Shown one piece after another: positions 1 through 6,243 of a stretch of DNA of 11,713 nucleotides. Both the position numbers and the translations under genes were made by a program. Source of the DNA: Oligoflexus sp. (lineage in GTDB: Bacteria > Bdellovibrionota_B > Oligoflexia > Oligoflexales > Oligoflexaceae); contig JASLCY010000504.1 of the NCBI GenBank assembly GCA_030151925.1, positions 1-11,713 on the forward strand, in the 5' to 3' direction. The stretch's first letter is position 1; every line of letters starts with the position of its first letter. The notes under the pieces were generated by a model. The model had not been told where the DNA came from. It saw only the letters and a program-made list of their open reading frames with translations, and searched no databases.

Positions 1-386
1 TGAAGAACGGCCTGCCGAGCCTCTTCCGCCTCCATTCCGGCAAGACGCTCGATCCCAAGCTCGCGCCGCACAACCAGCTCTCGCAGATCAACGTGCTGCA
101 GCAGCTCGAGCACGTTCAAACCTATCCGTCCGTGAAAAAAGCGATGGCGGAAGGCCGTCTCCGCGTTCATGCGTGGTGGTTCAACATCGCCAAGGTCGAA
201 GTCCACACCTTCGACGAACGCGTCGGCAAATTCATGCCGATCGATAGGGCGATGGCCGAACACCTGCTCGGTAAATACGAAGATCTCAAGACCAAGCCGG
301 AGGCCGAAGTCGTGCCTTGGCAGAAAGCTTCGAACAAAGCCGGCAAGAGCGGTCGTTGCTGCACTTACGACAACGATCCGATCTGA
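1..386 (+). CDS. Beta-class carbonic anhydrase, C-terminal part (5' end outside the window)
   Basis: The reading frame is open from base 3 and ends with TGA at 384-386, giving 127 visible residues; the true start lies upstream. Beta carbonic anhydrases interconvert CO2 and bicarbonate with a Cys/His-bound zinc, usually in the cytoplasm. The visible part has the typical C-terminal block of the family: an Asn-Val-Leu-rich helix (QINVLQQLEHVQTYPSVKKA) followed by the strand around LRVHAWWFNI and a V-x-x-F acidic stretch. The zinc ligands are normally in the N-terminal half and cannot be checked here. After the family core comes a tail of about 40 residues, rich in Lys and Glu, ending in a Cys-Cys pair; I do not recognise the tail. 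The gene converges on the beta-helix gene with 24 bp between the stops and no visible terminator. The family call is good; activity cannot be judged. Confidence 0.8.
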   Translation, partial: KNGLPSLFRLHSGKTLDPKLAPHNQLSQINVLQQLEHVQTYPSVKKAMAEGRLRVHAWWFNIAKVEVHTFDERVGKFMPIDRAMAEHLLGKYEDLKTKPEAEVVPWQKASNKAGKSGRCCTYDNDPI

Positions 387-410
387 GTCGACTTCCTTCT
401 TCCGCACGAG

Positions 411-1451
411 TCAGGGAGCTACGCTGCGATCCGCGTCGGTCGCAGCCTGATTCCCCGCATACATGCAGGACTCGAGTCCTTCCACATGGCCCCCGTTCGA
501 TGCGACGGCTCCCCCGCGACTCGCGGCAGCCGCCGTGCCCTGAACGGTCGTCGCCTGCGATTCCGCCTGATTTTGCTGAAAGAGGCACTTGTCCTGCGAA
601 GCCGCGGTGACGATAAGTTCGCCGCCGGCGTTCACCAGCGCTCCGCCCGCCGCATCAGCCGTCGCGCCTCCGTCCGGCAGAGGATGAATGCCGGAATTCG
701 CGCCGGACGAAGCCAGGTTGTTCGAGAATACGACCAGACCATCGATACGGACCGTGCCGGTCGAATACACCGCGCCGCCGTTGGCTGTTGAGGTCGTGAA
801 AGAGGCCGTGGACGCTTCGGAGGTGACCTGATTGTTTTGGAAGAGCGTGCCGTCGCTCAGCACCAGAGTCCCGAAGTTTTGAATCGCGCCGCCGGTGCAG
901 CTCGAATAGGCCGTCATCGCTCCGACGCCTGAACAATCCGCGTGATTGTCCTGGAAAGTCACTCCTGTCGTATCCAAAGCACCGGAATTGACGATGGCGC
1001 CGCCGTCGGTTTGCAGGAAGCGGCTGATCACGAGATCCTTGAGGCTCACCTGAGCCTCGGCATCGATCAGGAAGAGTCGCGAGAGGCTCGTGCCGGTGAT
1101 GGCTTTCACGCCTTGGCCTTGAATCGTCAGCCTTTGACCCGCAGGAATTTCGATCTGCCCTTGATCGATCACGACGTCCACATCAAGACGAAGCGTCGTG
1201 GGTAGAGAGAGCGAGGCAGCCTTGGTTACAGCCGCTCTGAGATTGCATTGACCCGCGACGTCGCAGTTCCCCGTTGTGCTGTCCGCCGTTTGATCGACGA
1301 TCAGGAGTCTTTGCAGCGGATGATGAATAGGAATAATAGGACGCGGAATGGGTGTCGTTTGAAGCGCGGCAGCCTGGGCCGATCCAAGCGCGAGGAGGGA
1401 TGCGGTCAAGGCCGTTTGAGCCAGGATATGCGAGAGAAAAAGAGTCTTCAT
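411..1451 (-). CDS. Exported right-handed beta-helix protein with CSLREA-like N-terminus
   Basis: The protein has 346 aa. The ATG at 1451 is chosen because AAGGAG (1459-1464) sits 7 nt before it and the N-terminus then reads as a signal peptide (MKTLFLSHIL..., likely cleaved near residues 27-29 at AQA/AA). Residues 51-77 (VDQTADSTTGNCD, then CNLRAAV) match the pattern of the CSLREA domain, which is found after the signal peptide of many exported proteins; here the signature is altered to CNLRAA. The rest is a repetitive beta-helix of the Chlam_PMP/pectate-lyase type: Gly-Gly-Ala steps at about residues 150, 188, 225, 269 and 313, each followed by a strand pair ending in FQDN-, FQNN-, FSNN- or FQQN-like turns. 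No autotransporter barrel or sorting domain is visible. The protein stops just after the last FxxN-like turn (YAGNQ), so it is either short by design or truncated. Role: secreted or surface protein; ligand unknown. Confidence 0.82.
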   Translation of the reverse strand: MKTLFLSHILAQTALTASLLALGSAQAAALQTTPIPRPIIPIHHPLQRLLIVDQTADSTTGNCDVAGQCNLRAAVTKAASLSLPTTLRLDVDVVIDQGQIEIPAGQRLTIQGQGVKAITGTSLSRLFLIDAEAQVSLKDLVISRFLQTDGGAIVNSGALDTTGVTFQDNHADCSGVGAMTAYSSCTGGAIQNFGTLVLSDGTLFQNNQVTSEASTASFTTSTANGGAVYSTGTVRIDGLVVFSNNLASSGANSGIHPLPDGGATADAAGGALVNAGGELIVTAASQDKCLFQQNQAESQATTVQGTAAAASRGGAVASNGGHVEGLESCMYAGNQAATDADRSVAP

Positions 1452-1658
1452 AAGCCCTCTCCTTAGTGAGTCGTCTGATAACACAGCTCAGGAGTCAAAG
1501 ACGGGACCTGCATTGCGCTCTCGCCGAAATCTCAGCATATCTTTCTGGCCAAACCCTCGATCGCGATGCATGGTCGAAGCAAAAGGCGCGAGAGGCGCTG
1601 TCTCCGGCAGTATAGCTCCGCCCTTTCGAACTACCAAACAAGAAAGGAATCCTCCATC
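1452..1658. promoter_or_regulatory. Divergent intergenic region between two exported-protein genes
   Basis: These 207 bp separate the starts of the beta-helix gene (minus) and the DNRLRE gene (plus), so both promoters should be here. Ribosome-binding sites are clear for both: AAGGAG on the minus strand at 1459-1464, and AAGGA on the plus strand at 1644-1648. On the minus strand, TTGACT (complement of 1493-1498) resembles a -35 box but has no good -10 at 16-18 bp. On the plus strand, TATAGC at 1611-1616 resembles a -10 without a matching -35. I cannot assign a promoter with confidence. Confidence 0.5.
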
Positions 1659-2339
1659 ATGGCTTTTGTCACGAAAAACCTCGGCCGCGGCCTGATTCTC
1701 AGCAGTTTAGCCCTGGCTGGTTTCAGCGAAGCCGCGATTTTGCGTATCGGCGTGAGTCGCGACGCCAGTCTCATTCAACAGAGTCTCTGTTGTGCGAATC
1801 CCGCTGACACGAATTTCGGTGCGGCGGCGACCGTCGATGCCGGCTCCTACCACAACACCGCGCGCGCCCTCTTCGGATTCGACCTGCCCAAGGCGAATCA
1901 AGCCTGGCTCAAAGCCACTCTCGTGCTGCCGGCCTCGCAGCTGGTCGGCAATTCATCCGCGCCCTTCGCCTTGTCCTATACTCTGGCGGACTGGGATGAA
2001 ACGAAGGTGACCTGGAATAACGGTCCCGACGTCCTTCCGCTCTCTACGGCCGAGATCATCGCGGAAACGGCAACGTCGATCGATGTTACCGATGCCGTGA
2101 ACGCCGCGGTGCTCGCAGGCGCGGAGACGATCAGCTTCGCGCTCGACGCGCAGGGCCAGTCGAATCTCTTCGTGCCGTCCAAGGAAGCGGCGGGCGAGAT
2201 GGGTGCGGCGGCGCTTGAGATCAAGGCCGATACCAGCGTCCAAACCGGTGACGATGCGGGTCAGGACCAGGATCAAAACCAATGTCAAAATCAAAGCCCA
2301 TCCCAGGACCAAAACCAGGCTCAGGCGGCTGAAGACTGA
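1659..2339 (+). CDS. Exported DNRLRE/CBM96-type domain protein with Q/D/N-rich tail
   Basis: The protein has 226 aa. The ATG at 1659 follows AAGGA (1644-1648), and the residues after it form a signal peptide (MAFVTKNLGRGLILSSLALAGFSEA, cleavage near 25-26). An in-frame ATG at 1566 would put a charged 31-residue stretch in front of that signal, so it was not used. Residues 27-190 have the marks of the DNRLRE domain (CBM96-like beta-sandwich): NFG near residue 52, R-A-L-F-G-F-D-L (69-76), W-D-E-T-K-V-T-W-N-N-G-P (112-123), I-D-V-T-D-A-V (141-147) and F-V-P-S-K-E (171-176). Related modules occur in secreted proteins, and some CBM96 members bind alginate; the ligand here is unknown. Residues 198-226 are a low-complexity Gln/Asp/Asn tail containing one Cys (C209). 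A vicinal Cys pair (C44-C45) lies early in the mature domain. There is no catalytic domain, so this is probably a binding or structural surface protein. Confidence 0.82.
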   Translation: MAFVTKNLGRGLILSSLALAGFSEAAILRIGVSRDASLIQQSLCCANPADTNFGAAATVDAGSYHNTARALFGFDLPKANQAWLKATLVLPASQLVGNSSAPFALSYTLADWDETKVTWNNGPDVLPLSTAEIIAETATSIDVTDAVNAAVLAGAETISFALDAQGQSNLFVPSKEAAGEMGAAALEIKADTSVQTGDDAGQDQDQNQCQNQSPSQDQNQAQAAED

Positions 2340-2364
2340 ATACAGCTCAAAAGAGCTCGTTATA

Positions 2365-2392
2365 GGAGGGGTATAGTCAGGCTAACCCCTCT
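2365..2392 (+). terminator. Possible weak transcription terminator after the DNRLRE gene
   Basis: GAGGGGT (2366-2372) pairs with ACCCCTC (2385-2391) around a 12-nt loop, with an extra G-T closing pair. It lies 26 bp past the stop codon. Only the broken T-rich stretch TATTTCATT follows, so termination strength is doubtful. A 5-bp hairpin with an AAAA loop (AGCTC 2344-2348, GAGCT 2353-2357) lies just before it. Confidence 0.35.
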
Positions 2393-2494
2393 ATTTCATT
2401 GGCTCTTTATCCGCCTGAAAACCCTCAAGACTTTCCGGATTATACCGATACGAATCAGGAGCTTGCACCTCTTCTCTAAAAGACGAGAGCCCTG

Positions 2495-4270
2495 ATGAAA
2501 GTCAAAACCGTAAAGCCTCTAGTGTTGGCGTCGCTCGCGAGCGGCTTTTTCCTGCTGAGCTGCGCGCAGCCCGAAGCGAAACCCACCTTCGGCTCAAGCA
2601 GCAAAAAAGATGCCTATTCCGGAGATAAATCCGGCTCCGCGAACAGCGAGAAGAACAGCGGCACCAAAAGCGCGAACTCCGGCGGCACGACTGTCTCCTC
2701 GCTCGGCCAGACCTTAAAACTCACGGCAGCTCCGGACAGCGATGCAGTCGATTACACCTTCGGCGTGATGGCGGTCGAATTCGATCCGGGCCTGAGCGAA
2801 GTCAGCTTCAAACAATCCCGCGCCCTCGTCACCGACGGGACGCTCACGCAGGCCCAGCTCGACAGCTTGAGCCCTATCTGCCGCGATATAGGCCTGAGCT
2901 CGGACGCCAGCTCCTATGTCGAGGCCAGCGATTGGAAGAAGGGGCAGAAGCTCTATCTCATGTGGCGTTCCCACTACCGCGCTGCGGCCAAACAAGCTCT
3001 CGCCGATCTGATCGCGCAGGGCAACGCCGGCGCCGAATGCCTGCTTCACCTCAACTATCAGGACGCCTCGGGCGCAGCCCAGAACGTAAACCTCGTGCTG
3101 GATCCCGCGCCGGCGAGCGCCACGGGTTTTGCCGGTTCAGCGAAGCTCGATCAGGCGGTCAAGGCCGGCCTCCTGCTGCCGCAGATCGCGAACAGCACGG
3201 CGACCTTTCCCACGAACAAACTCAATACGATCAGCGACGCCCTCAAGGTCGCGCTGAAAGTCGCGCCGCTCTCGGCGGACAAACTGCCGATCAACGCGCA
3301 TAACCCGACGGGCGAGCAGTGCTACTACGCGACCGGCACCACGCGCGTCGCGAACCCCTACGGCATGACGACGATGACCTTCGACGTCGGCGGCGACTCC
3401 GACCCGACGCCCAGCGATATCAAGGCGAAGACCATCAGCGGCCGCATGATCGCGCAATGCCAGAACCTGAAGCCGGCCTTGAACGGCAAATCGATCAGCA
3501 TGGACGTGAGCTGCGACGACTACCAGAAGATCAAGGAGCAGGGCATGGAAGCCGGCTGCGCCTGGGACGTCACCGTCGCGAACCCGCAGGATAACGAGAA
3601 CTCCGTAGCCCTGCCGATGCAGATGTCGAAGCTCGTCTACAAGAGCATCGATTCGTCGAAGGTCGACCAGGCCCTGCAGCTCGTGCCGCAGTCCCCGGAA
3701 AACCCCATCCGCAATAAAACCGTCACCCTCAAGGGCATGAGCCAGGGCCAGACCCTCGCGCTCAGCGATATGTTCGACCTCTGGATCGCCCTCGACGCCG
3801 ACAGCTTCCGCCGCGACTTCGCGAGCATGGTGCGGAACATTCAGTTCGGCACCAACCAGAAATGCGGCAACAGCGGCGGCTACACCTACTATAATACCGA
3901 TACCATCAACTGGTGCCCGAACGGCGACAGCAGCGAGGCGAGCGTCGCCCAGCGCTTCAAGGATCCCGTGGCCGCGCTCTATCGCTCGGTGCTCTTCTAC
4001 CACGAGGCGCGGCACGCCCACGACATCCGCCACGACTATGAACCCACCGATTACGCCGCGTGCCAGGGCACGGCGATGTCGGCGAGCCTCGCTTACATCG
4101 TGGGCACCAAGTGCGACTACGATTATTGCAAGGCCTTCAAATCGGCTATAGTTTCTGATTATAAACTCGAGATGGACTACGACTTCAACGGCGACGGTAC
4201 CGGACGCAAGGGCCAGGGCCTTTGCCGGACGTGGTCGGCGGCGCTCGGCATCTCGGGCAACGGTTACTGA
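2495..4270 (+). CDS. Putative lipoprotein with metzincin-like zinc metallopeptidase motif
   Basis: The protein has 591 aa. The N-terminus is a lipoprotein signal (MKVKTVKPLVLASLASGFFL) with lipobox L20-L21-S22-C23; the residue after the Cys is Ala, which would favour the outer membrane if the E. coli sorting rule holds. Residues 24-75 are a Ser/Lys/Asn/Gly-rich linker. The middle 400 residues match no family I know. Near the C-terminus lies H503-E-A-R-H507-A-H-D-I-R-H513-D514, which fits the long zinc motif HExxHxxGxxH/D of metzincins except that Asp510 replaces the usual Gly. Met528, in a TAMSAS context 15 residues later, could be the Met-turn. D563-F-N-G-D-G568 resembles a calcium loop (DxNxDG). 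At least 12 Cys lie past the lipobox, suggesting disulfides outside the cytoplasm. The Shine-Dalgarno is weak (GAGAG near 2486-2490). The next gene starts 12 bp downstream, probably in the same operon. Lipoprotein call: strong. Peptidase activity: inference from the motif. Confidence 0.72.
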   Translation: MKVKTVKPLVLASLASGFFLLSCAQPEAKPTFGSSSKKDAYSGDKSGSANSEKNSGTKSANSGGTTVSSLGQTLKLTAAPDSDAVDYTFGVMAVEFDPGLSEVSFKQSRALVTDGTLTQAQLDSLSPICRDIGLSSDASSYVEASDWKKGQKLYLMWRSHYRAAAKQALADLIAQGNAGAECLLHLNYQDASGAAQNVNLVLDPAPASATGFAGSAKLDQAVKAGLLLPQIANSTATFPTNKLNTISDALKVALKVAPLSADKLPINAHNPTGEQCYYATGTTRVANPYGMTTMTFDVGGDSDPTPSDIKAKTISGRMIAQCQNLKPALNGKSISMDVSCDDYQKIKEQGMEAGCAWDVTVANPQDNENSVALPMQMSKLVYKSIDSSKVDQALQLVPQSPENPIRNKTVTLKGMSQGQTLALSDMFDLWIALDADSFRRDFASMVRNIQFGTNQKCGNSGGYTYYNTDTINWCPNGDSSEASVAQRFKDPVAALYRSVLFYHEARHAHDIRHDYEPTDYAACQGTAMSASLAYIVGTKCDYDYCKAFKSAIVSDYKLEMDYDFNGDGTGRKGQGLCRTWSAALGISGNGY

Positions 4271-4282
4271 GGGGACGGGGCG

Positions 4283-5065
4283 ATGAAGAAGTCGGTTCTT
4301 ATAGCTCTCGGGCTCGGTTCGCTCGCCTTGGTCTGGCTGGTGGTGAGGAAGCAGGAGAACTCGCGTGACCGTTCCGCGGCGATCGCCAAGGTCTGCGTAA
4401 GGCCGGCCAAGACCTGTGCCTCCAAAGCTCCCGTGCTTCCGGTCCATGCCGAGGCGCCGGCTCCTCCCGTGCCCGCGGCGGCCCCAGCAGCTCCCAGCGC
4501 GGCCGAGAAGAAACCGATGACTCCGGAAGAATTCGCCGTTCTGATCGATAAGACCGACATGCGCAATTTCCTGGCGATCGATGCGACGACCCAGCAGCTG
4601 CGCGCCGAAGATCCCAAGATGATCGCGAAGTATTTCTACGATCTCTTCCACCGCCTCGGGCCGAGCAAGAACGATGACCGGGCGCAGCTGGTCTCGCTCG
4701 CCAACAGCTTGCAAAGCGACGAACTGCTGCCGCTCTGGAAGGACCTCGCTCACCGTGAGCCGCCGCTCGTCACGAACGAGAGCGCGGTGCTGTCTTCACC
4801 GGAGCCGTCCTTGGCCGCGAAAGAAATTCACGGCGAGATGGCCATGGCGATTCGCAATCTCGGCATCATCGCCTTCCATCGTCCGGATGCGGTCGATATC
4901 CTGGCGAACCTGGTGACCGAACCCAACAAGAACTATTCGATGGTCTTTGAAAGGGCCAACGCCTATATCGCTCTCAAAGAAGCCGATCCCAGCTCGGCGA
5001 TCCGGGCCTTAAAGCAGCTTCCTCCCGACGATACCCTTAGGGTCTTCCTGAAAAACGCTCGCTGA
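4283..5065 (+). CDS. Membrane-anchored helical protein of unknown function
   Basis: The protein has 260 aa and I do not recognise it. Residues 5-21 form one hydrophobic segment followed by Arg/Lys, so it is probably an inner-membrane anchor or uncleaved signal with the rest outside the cytoplasm. Residues 37-47 hold two Cys (C38, C45). Residues 49-73 are an Ala/Pro-rich linker of the kind that spans the periplasm. Residues 80-260 are predicted by eye to be almost entirely helical, with amphipathic segments suggestive of a HEAT- or TPR-like solenoid, though no repeat consensus is clear. Translation starts 12 bp after the stop of the metzincin-like lipoprotein, with a G-rich site (GAGGGG, 4269-4274) overlapping that stop. 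Co-transcription and a shared job, for example as scaffold or adaptor for the lipoprotein, are therefore plausible, but nothing in the sequence proves it. Confidence 0.75.
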   Translation: MKKSVLIALGLGSLALVWLVVRKQENSRDRSAAIAKVCVRPAKTCASKAPVLPVHAEAPAPPVPAAAPAAPSAAEKKPMTPEEFAVLIDKTDMRNFLAIDATTQQLRAEDPKMIAKYFYDLFHRLGPSKNDDRAQLVSLANSLQSDELLPLWKDLAHREPPLVTNESAVLSSPEPSLAAKEIHGEMAMAIRNLGIIAFHRPDAVDILANLVTEPNKNYSMVFERANAYIALKEADPSSAIRALKQLPPDDTLRVFLKNAR

Positions 5066-5072
5066 GAGACGA

Positions 5073-5111
5073 TGAGCAGGCTATGCTCACCCCACGCAAG
5101 TGGAGGTGAGC
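5073..5111 (+). promoter_or_regulatory. Alternative hairpins; the second sequesters the aminotransferase Shine-Dalgarno
   Basis: Hairpin A pairs TGAGCA (5073-5078) with TGCTCA (5084-5089) around GGCTA. Hairpin B pairs 5085-5095 (GCTCACCCCAC) with 5100-5111 (GTGGAGGTGAGC): 11 base pairs, a single bulged A at 5104 and a GCAA (GNRA) tetraloop. The two share 5085-5089 and cannot form together. The right arm of B contains the whole ribosome-binding site GGAGGTGAG (5102-5110) of the gene starting at 5113. No T-run follows, so B is not an intrinsic terminator. The structure suggests control of translation initiation; what would switch it is not visible. Confidence 0.55.
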
Positions 5112-5112
5112 C

Positions 5113-6237
5113 ATGTCATCCGTCTATCCAACCATCGATCCTCAGGGTTTGCTTGAATACTCCGTGGTTTTTAACGACCGTTCGCTCAATCACATGTCAC
5201 GCGTTTTCCAAGGCATCATGCGTGATCTCGCGCGGACGCTGAAGGACGTGTACGGCGCCCATGCGGTCGCGATCGTGCCGGGCGGCGGAACGGTGGGCAT
5301 GGAAGCGATCGCCCGGCAGTTCGCGACCGATCAACGCTGCCTCGTCATCCGCAACGGCTTCTTCAGTTATCGCTGGTCGCAGATCCTCGCGCAGGGCCGT
5401 ATCGCAGCGCAGGAGGAGGTTTTGAAAGCCAAACCCGTCCATGCGGAGAGCGAAGCGCCTTACGCTCCGCCGGCCTTGGAGACCGTGATTCAAACGATAA
5501 CCCGCAGCAAACCCCAGATGGTCTTCGCCGCCCATGTGGAAACCGCGTCCGGCCTGATGCTGCCCGAGTCCTATATCAAAGCGCTCGCGGACGCGACCCA
5601 TGCGGCCGGCGGCCTCTTCGTGCTGGATTGCGTCGCCTCGGGCGCGATGTGGATAGACATGCGGGAGACCGGCGTCGACGTCCTGCTCTCGGCGCCTCAG
5701 AAAGGTTGGGGAGCGAGCCCTTGCGCGGCCCTCGTCCTCTTCAGCCCGCTCGCCCTGCATCGTTTGGAATCGACGACGAGCAGCAGCTTCGCCATCGACC
5801 TCAAGAAGTGGCGGCAGATCATGCAGGCCTATGAAGACGGCGGGCACGCCTACCATGCGACGATGCCGACCGATGCCCTCGCGCGGTTCCACGCGGCGAC
5901 CGAGGAGATGAAGCGCATCGGCTTCGCCTCGCTCAAAGAGCGGCAGCAGGTCCTGGGGCGGAAGGTGCGTGAAGGCCTGAAGGCGCGCGGTTATCCGAGC
6001 GTCGCCGCTCCGGGTTTCGAAGCGCCGGGCGTCGTGGTCTCCTATACCCGGGACAGCGAGATCGTGAGCCGACTGATAGCCCAGGGATTGCAAGCCGCCG
6101 CCGGCGTACCGCTGATGGTCGATGAAAGGCCTGATTTCAAGACCTTCCGCCTCGGGCTCTTCGGGCTGGATAAACTCGAGCATATCGATCGCACCGTGGA
6201 CGCGCTGTTGCAGCGTCTCGATGCGATCCAAGGCTAG
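5113..6237 (+). CDS. Class-V PLP-dependent aminotransferase (alanine-glyoxylate/serine-pyruvate type)
   Basis: The protein has 374 aa, a normal length for the family, and is cytoplasmic (no signal). Members of this fold type I group move an amino group from Ala or Ser to a keto acid such as glyoxylate or pyruvate. Visible marks in order: glycine-rich cofactor phosphate region P56-G-G-G-T-V-G-M-E (56-64), H141-V-E-T-A-S-G, where the family usually has H-x-E-T/S-S-x-G, Asp172 in V-L-D-C-V-A-S for the pyridine nitrogen, and the Schiff-base Lys197 in A-P-Q-K-G-W. The C-terminal small domain is complete. Translation starts at the ATG at 5113 behind a near-perfect Shine-Dalgarno (GGAGG, 5102-5106) that is buried in a hairpin. 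The gene lies 47 bp after the membrane-anchored protein gene and may be read through from it. It converges with 6 bp spacing on the minus-strand operon. Exact substrates cannot be told; related enzymes include isomerases, sulfotransferring and aminoethylphosphonate enzymes. Confidence 0.87.
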   Translation: MSSVYPTIDPQGLLEYSVVFNDRSLNHMSRVFQGIMRDLARTLKDVYGAHAVAIVPGGGTVGMEAIARQFATDQRCLVIRNGFFSYRWSQILAQGRIAAQEEVLKAKPVHAESEAPYAPPALETVIQTITRSKPQMVFAAHVETASGLMLPESYIKALADATHAAGGLFVLDCVASGAMWIDMRETGVDVLLSAPQKGWGASPCAALVLFSPLALHRLESTTSSSFAIDLKKWRQIMQAYEDGGHAYHATMPTDALARFHAATEEMKRIGFASLKERQQVLGRKVREGLKARGYPSVAAPGFEAPGVVVSYTRDSEIVSRLIAQGLQAAAGVPLMVDERPDFKTFRLGLFGLDKLEHIDRTVDALLQRLDAIQG

Positions 6238-6243
6238 GCCGCC

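Noticed and set aside
3137..4753. A 538-codon minus-strand open frame across the end of the lipoprotein gene and the start of the next gene
   Set aside because: It crosses two well-supported plus-strand genes, has low-complexity Arg/Ala/Val translation and no recognisable motif; this is an antisense shadow of GC-rich codons.
5085..5111. The strong hairpin before the aminotransferase as an intrinsic terminator
   Set aside because: No T-run follows; the stem instead ends one base before the start codon and contains the Shine-Dalgarno.
5197..6231. A 344-codon minus-strand open frame opposite the aminotransferase
   Set aside because: The plus-strand frame carries all class-V aminotransferase motifs; the antisense translation has none and no ribosome-binding site.
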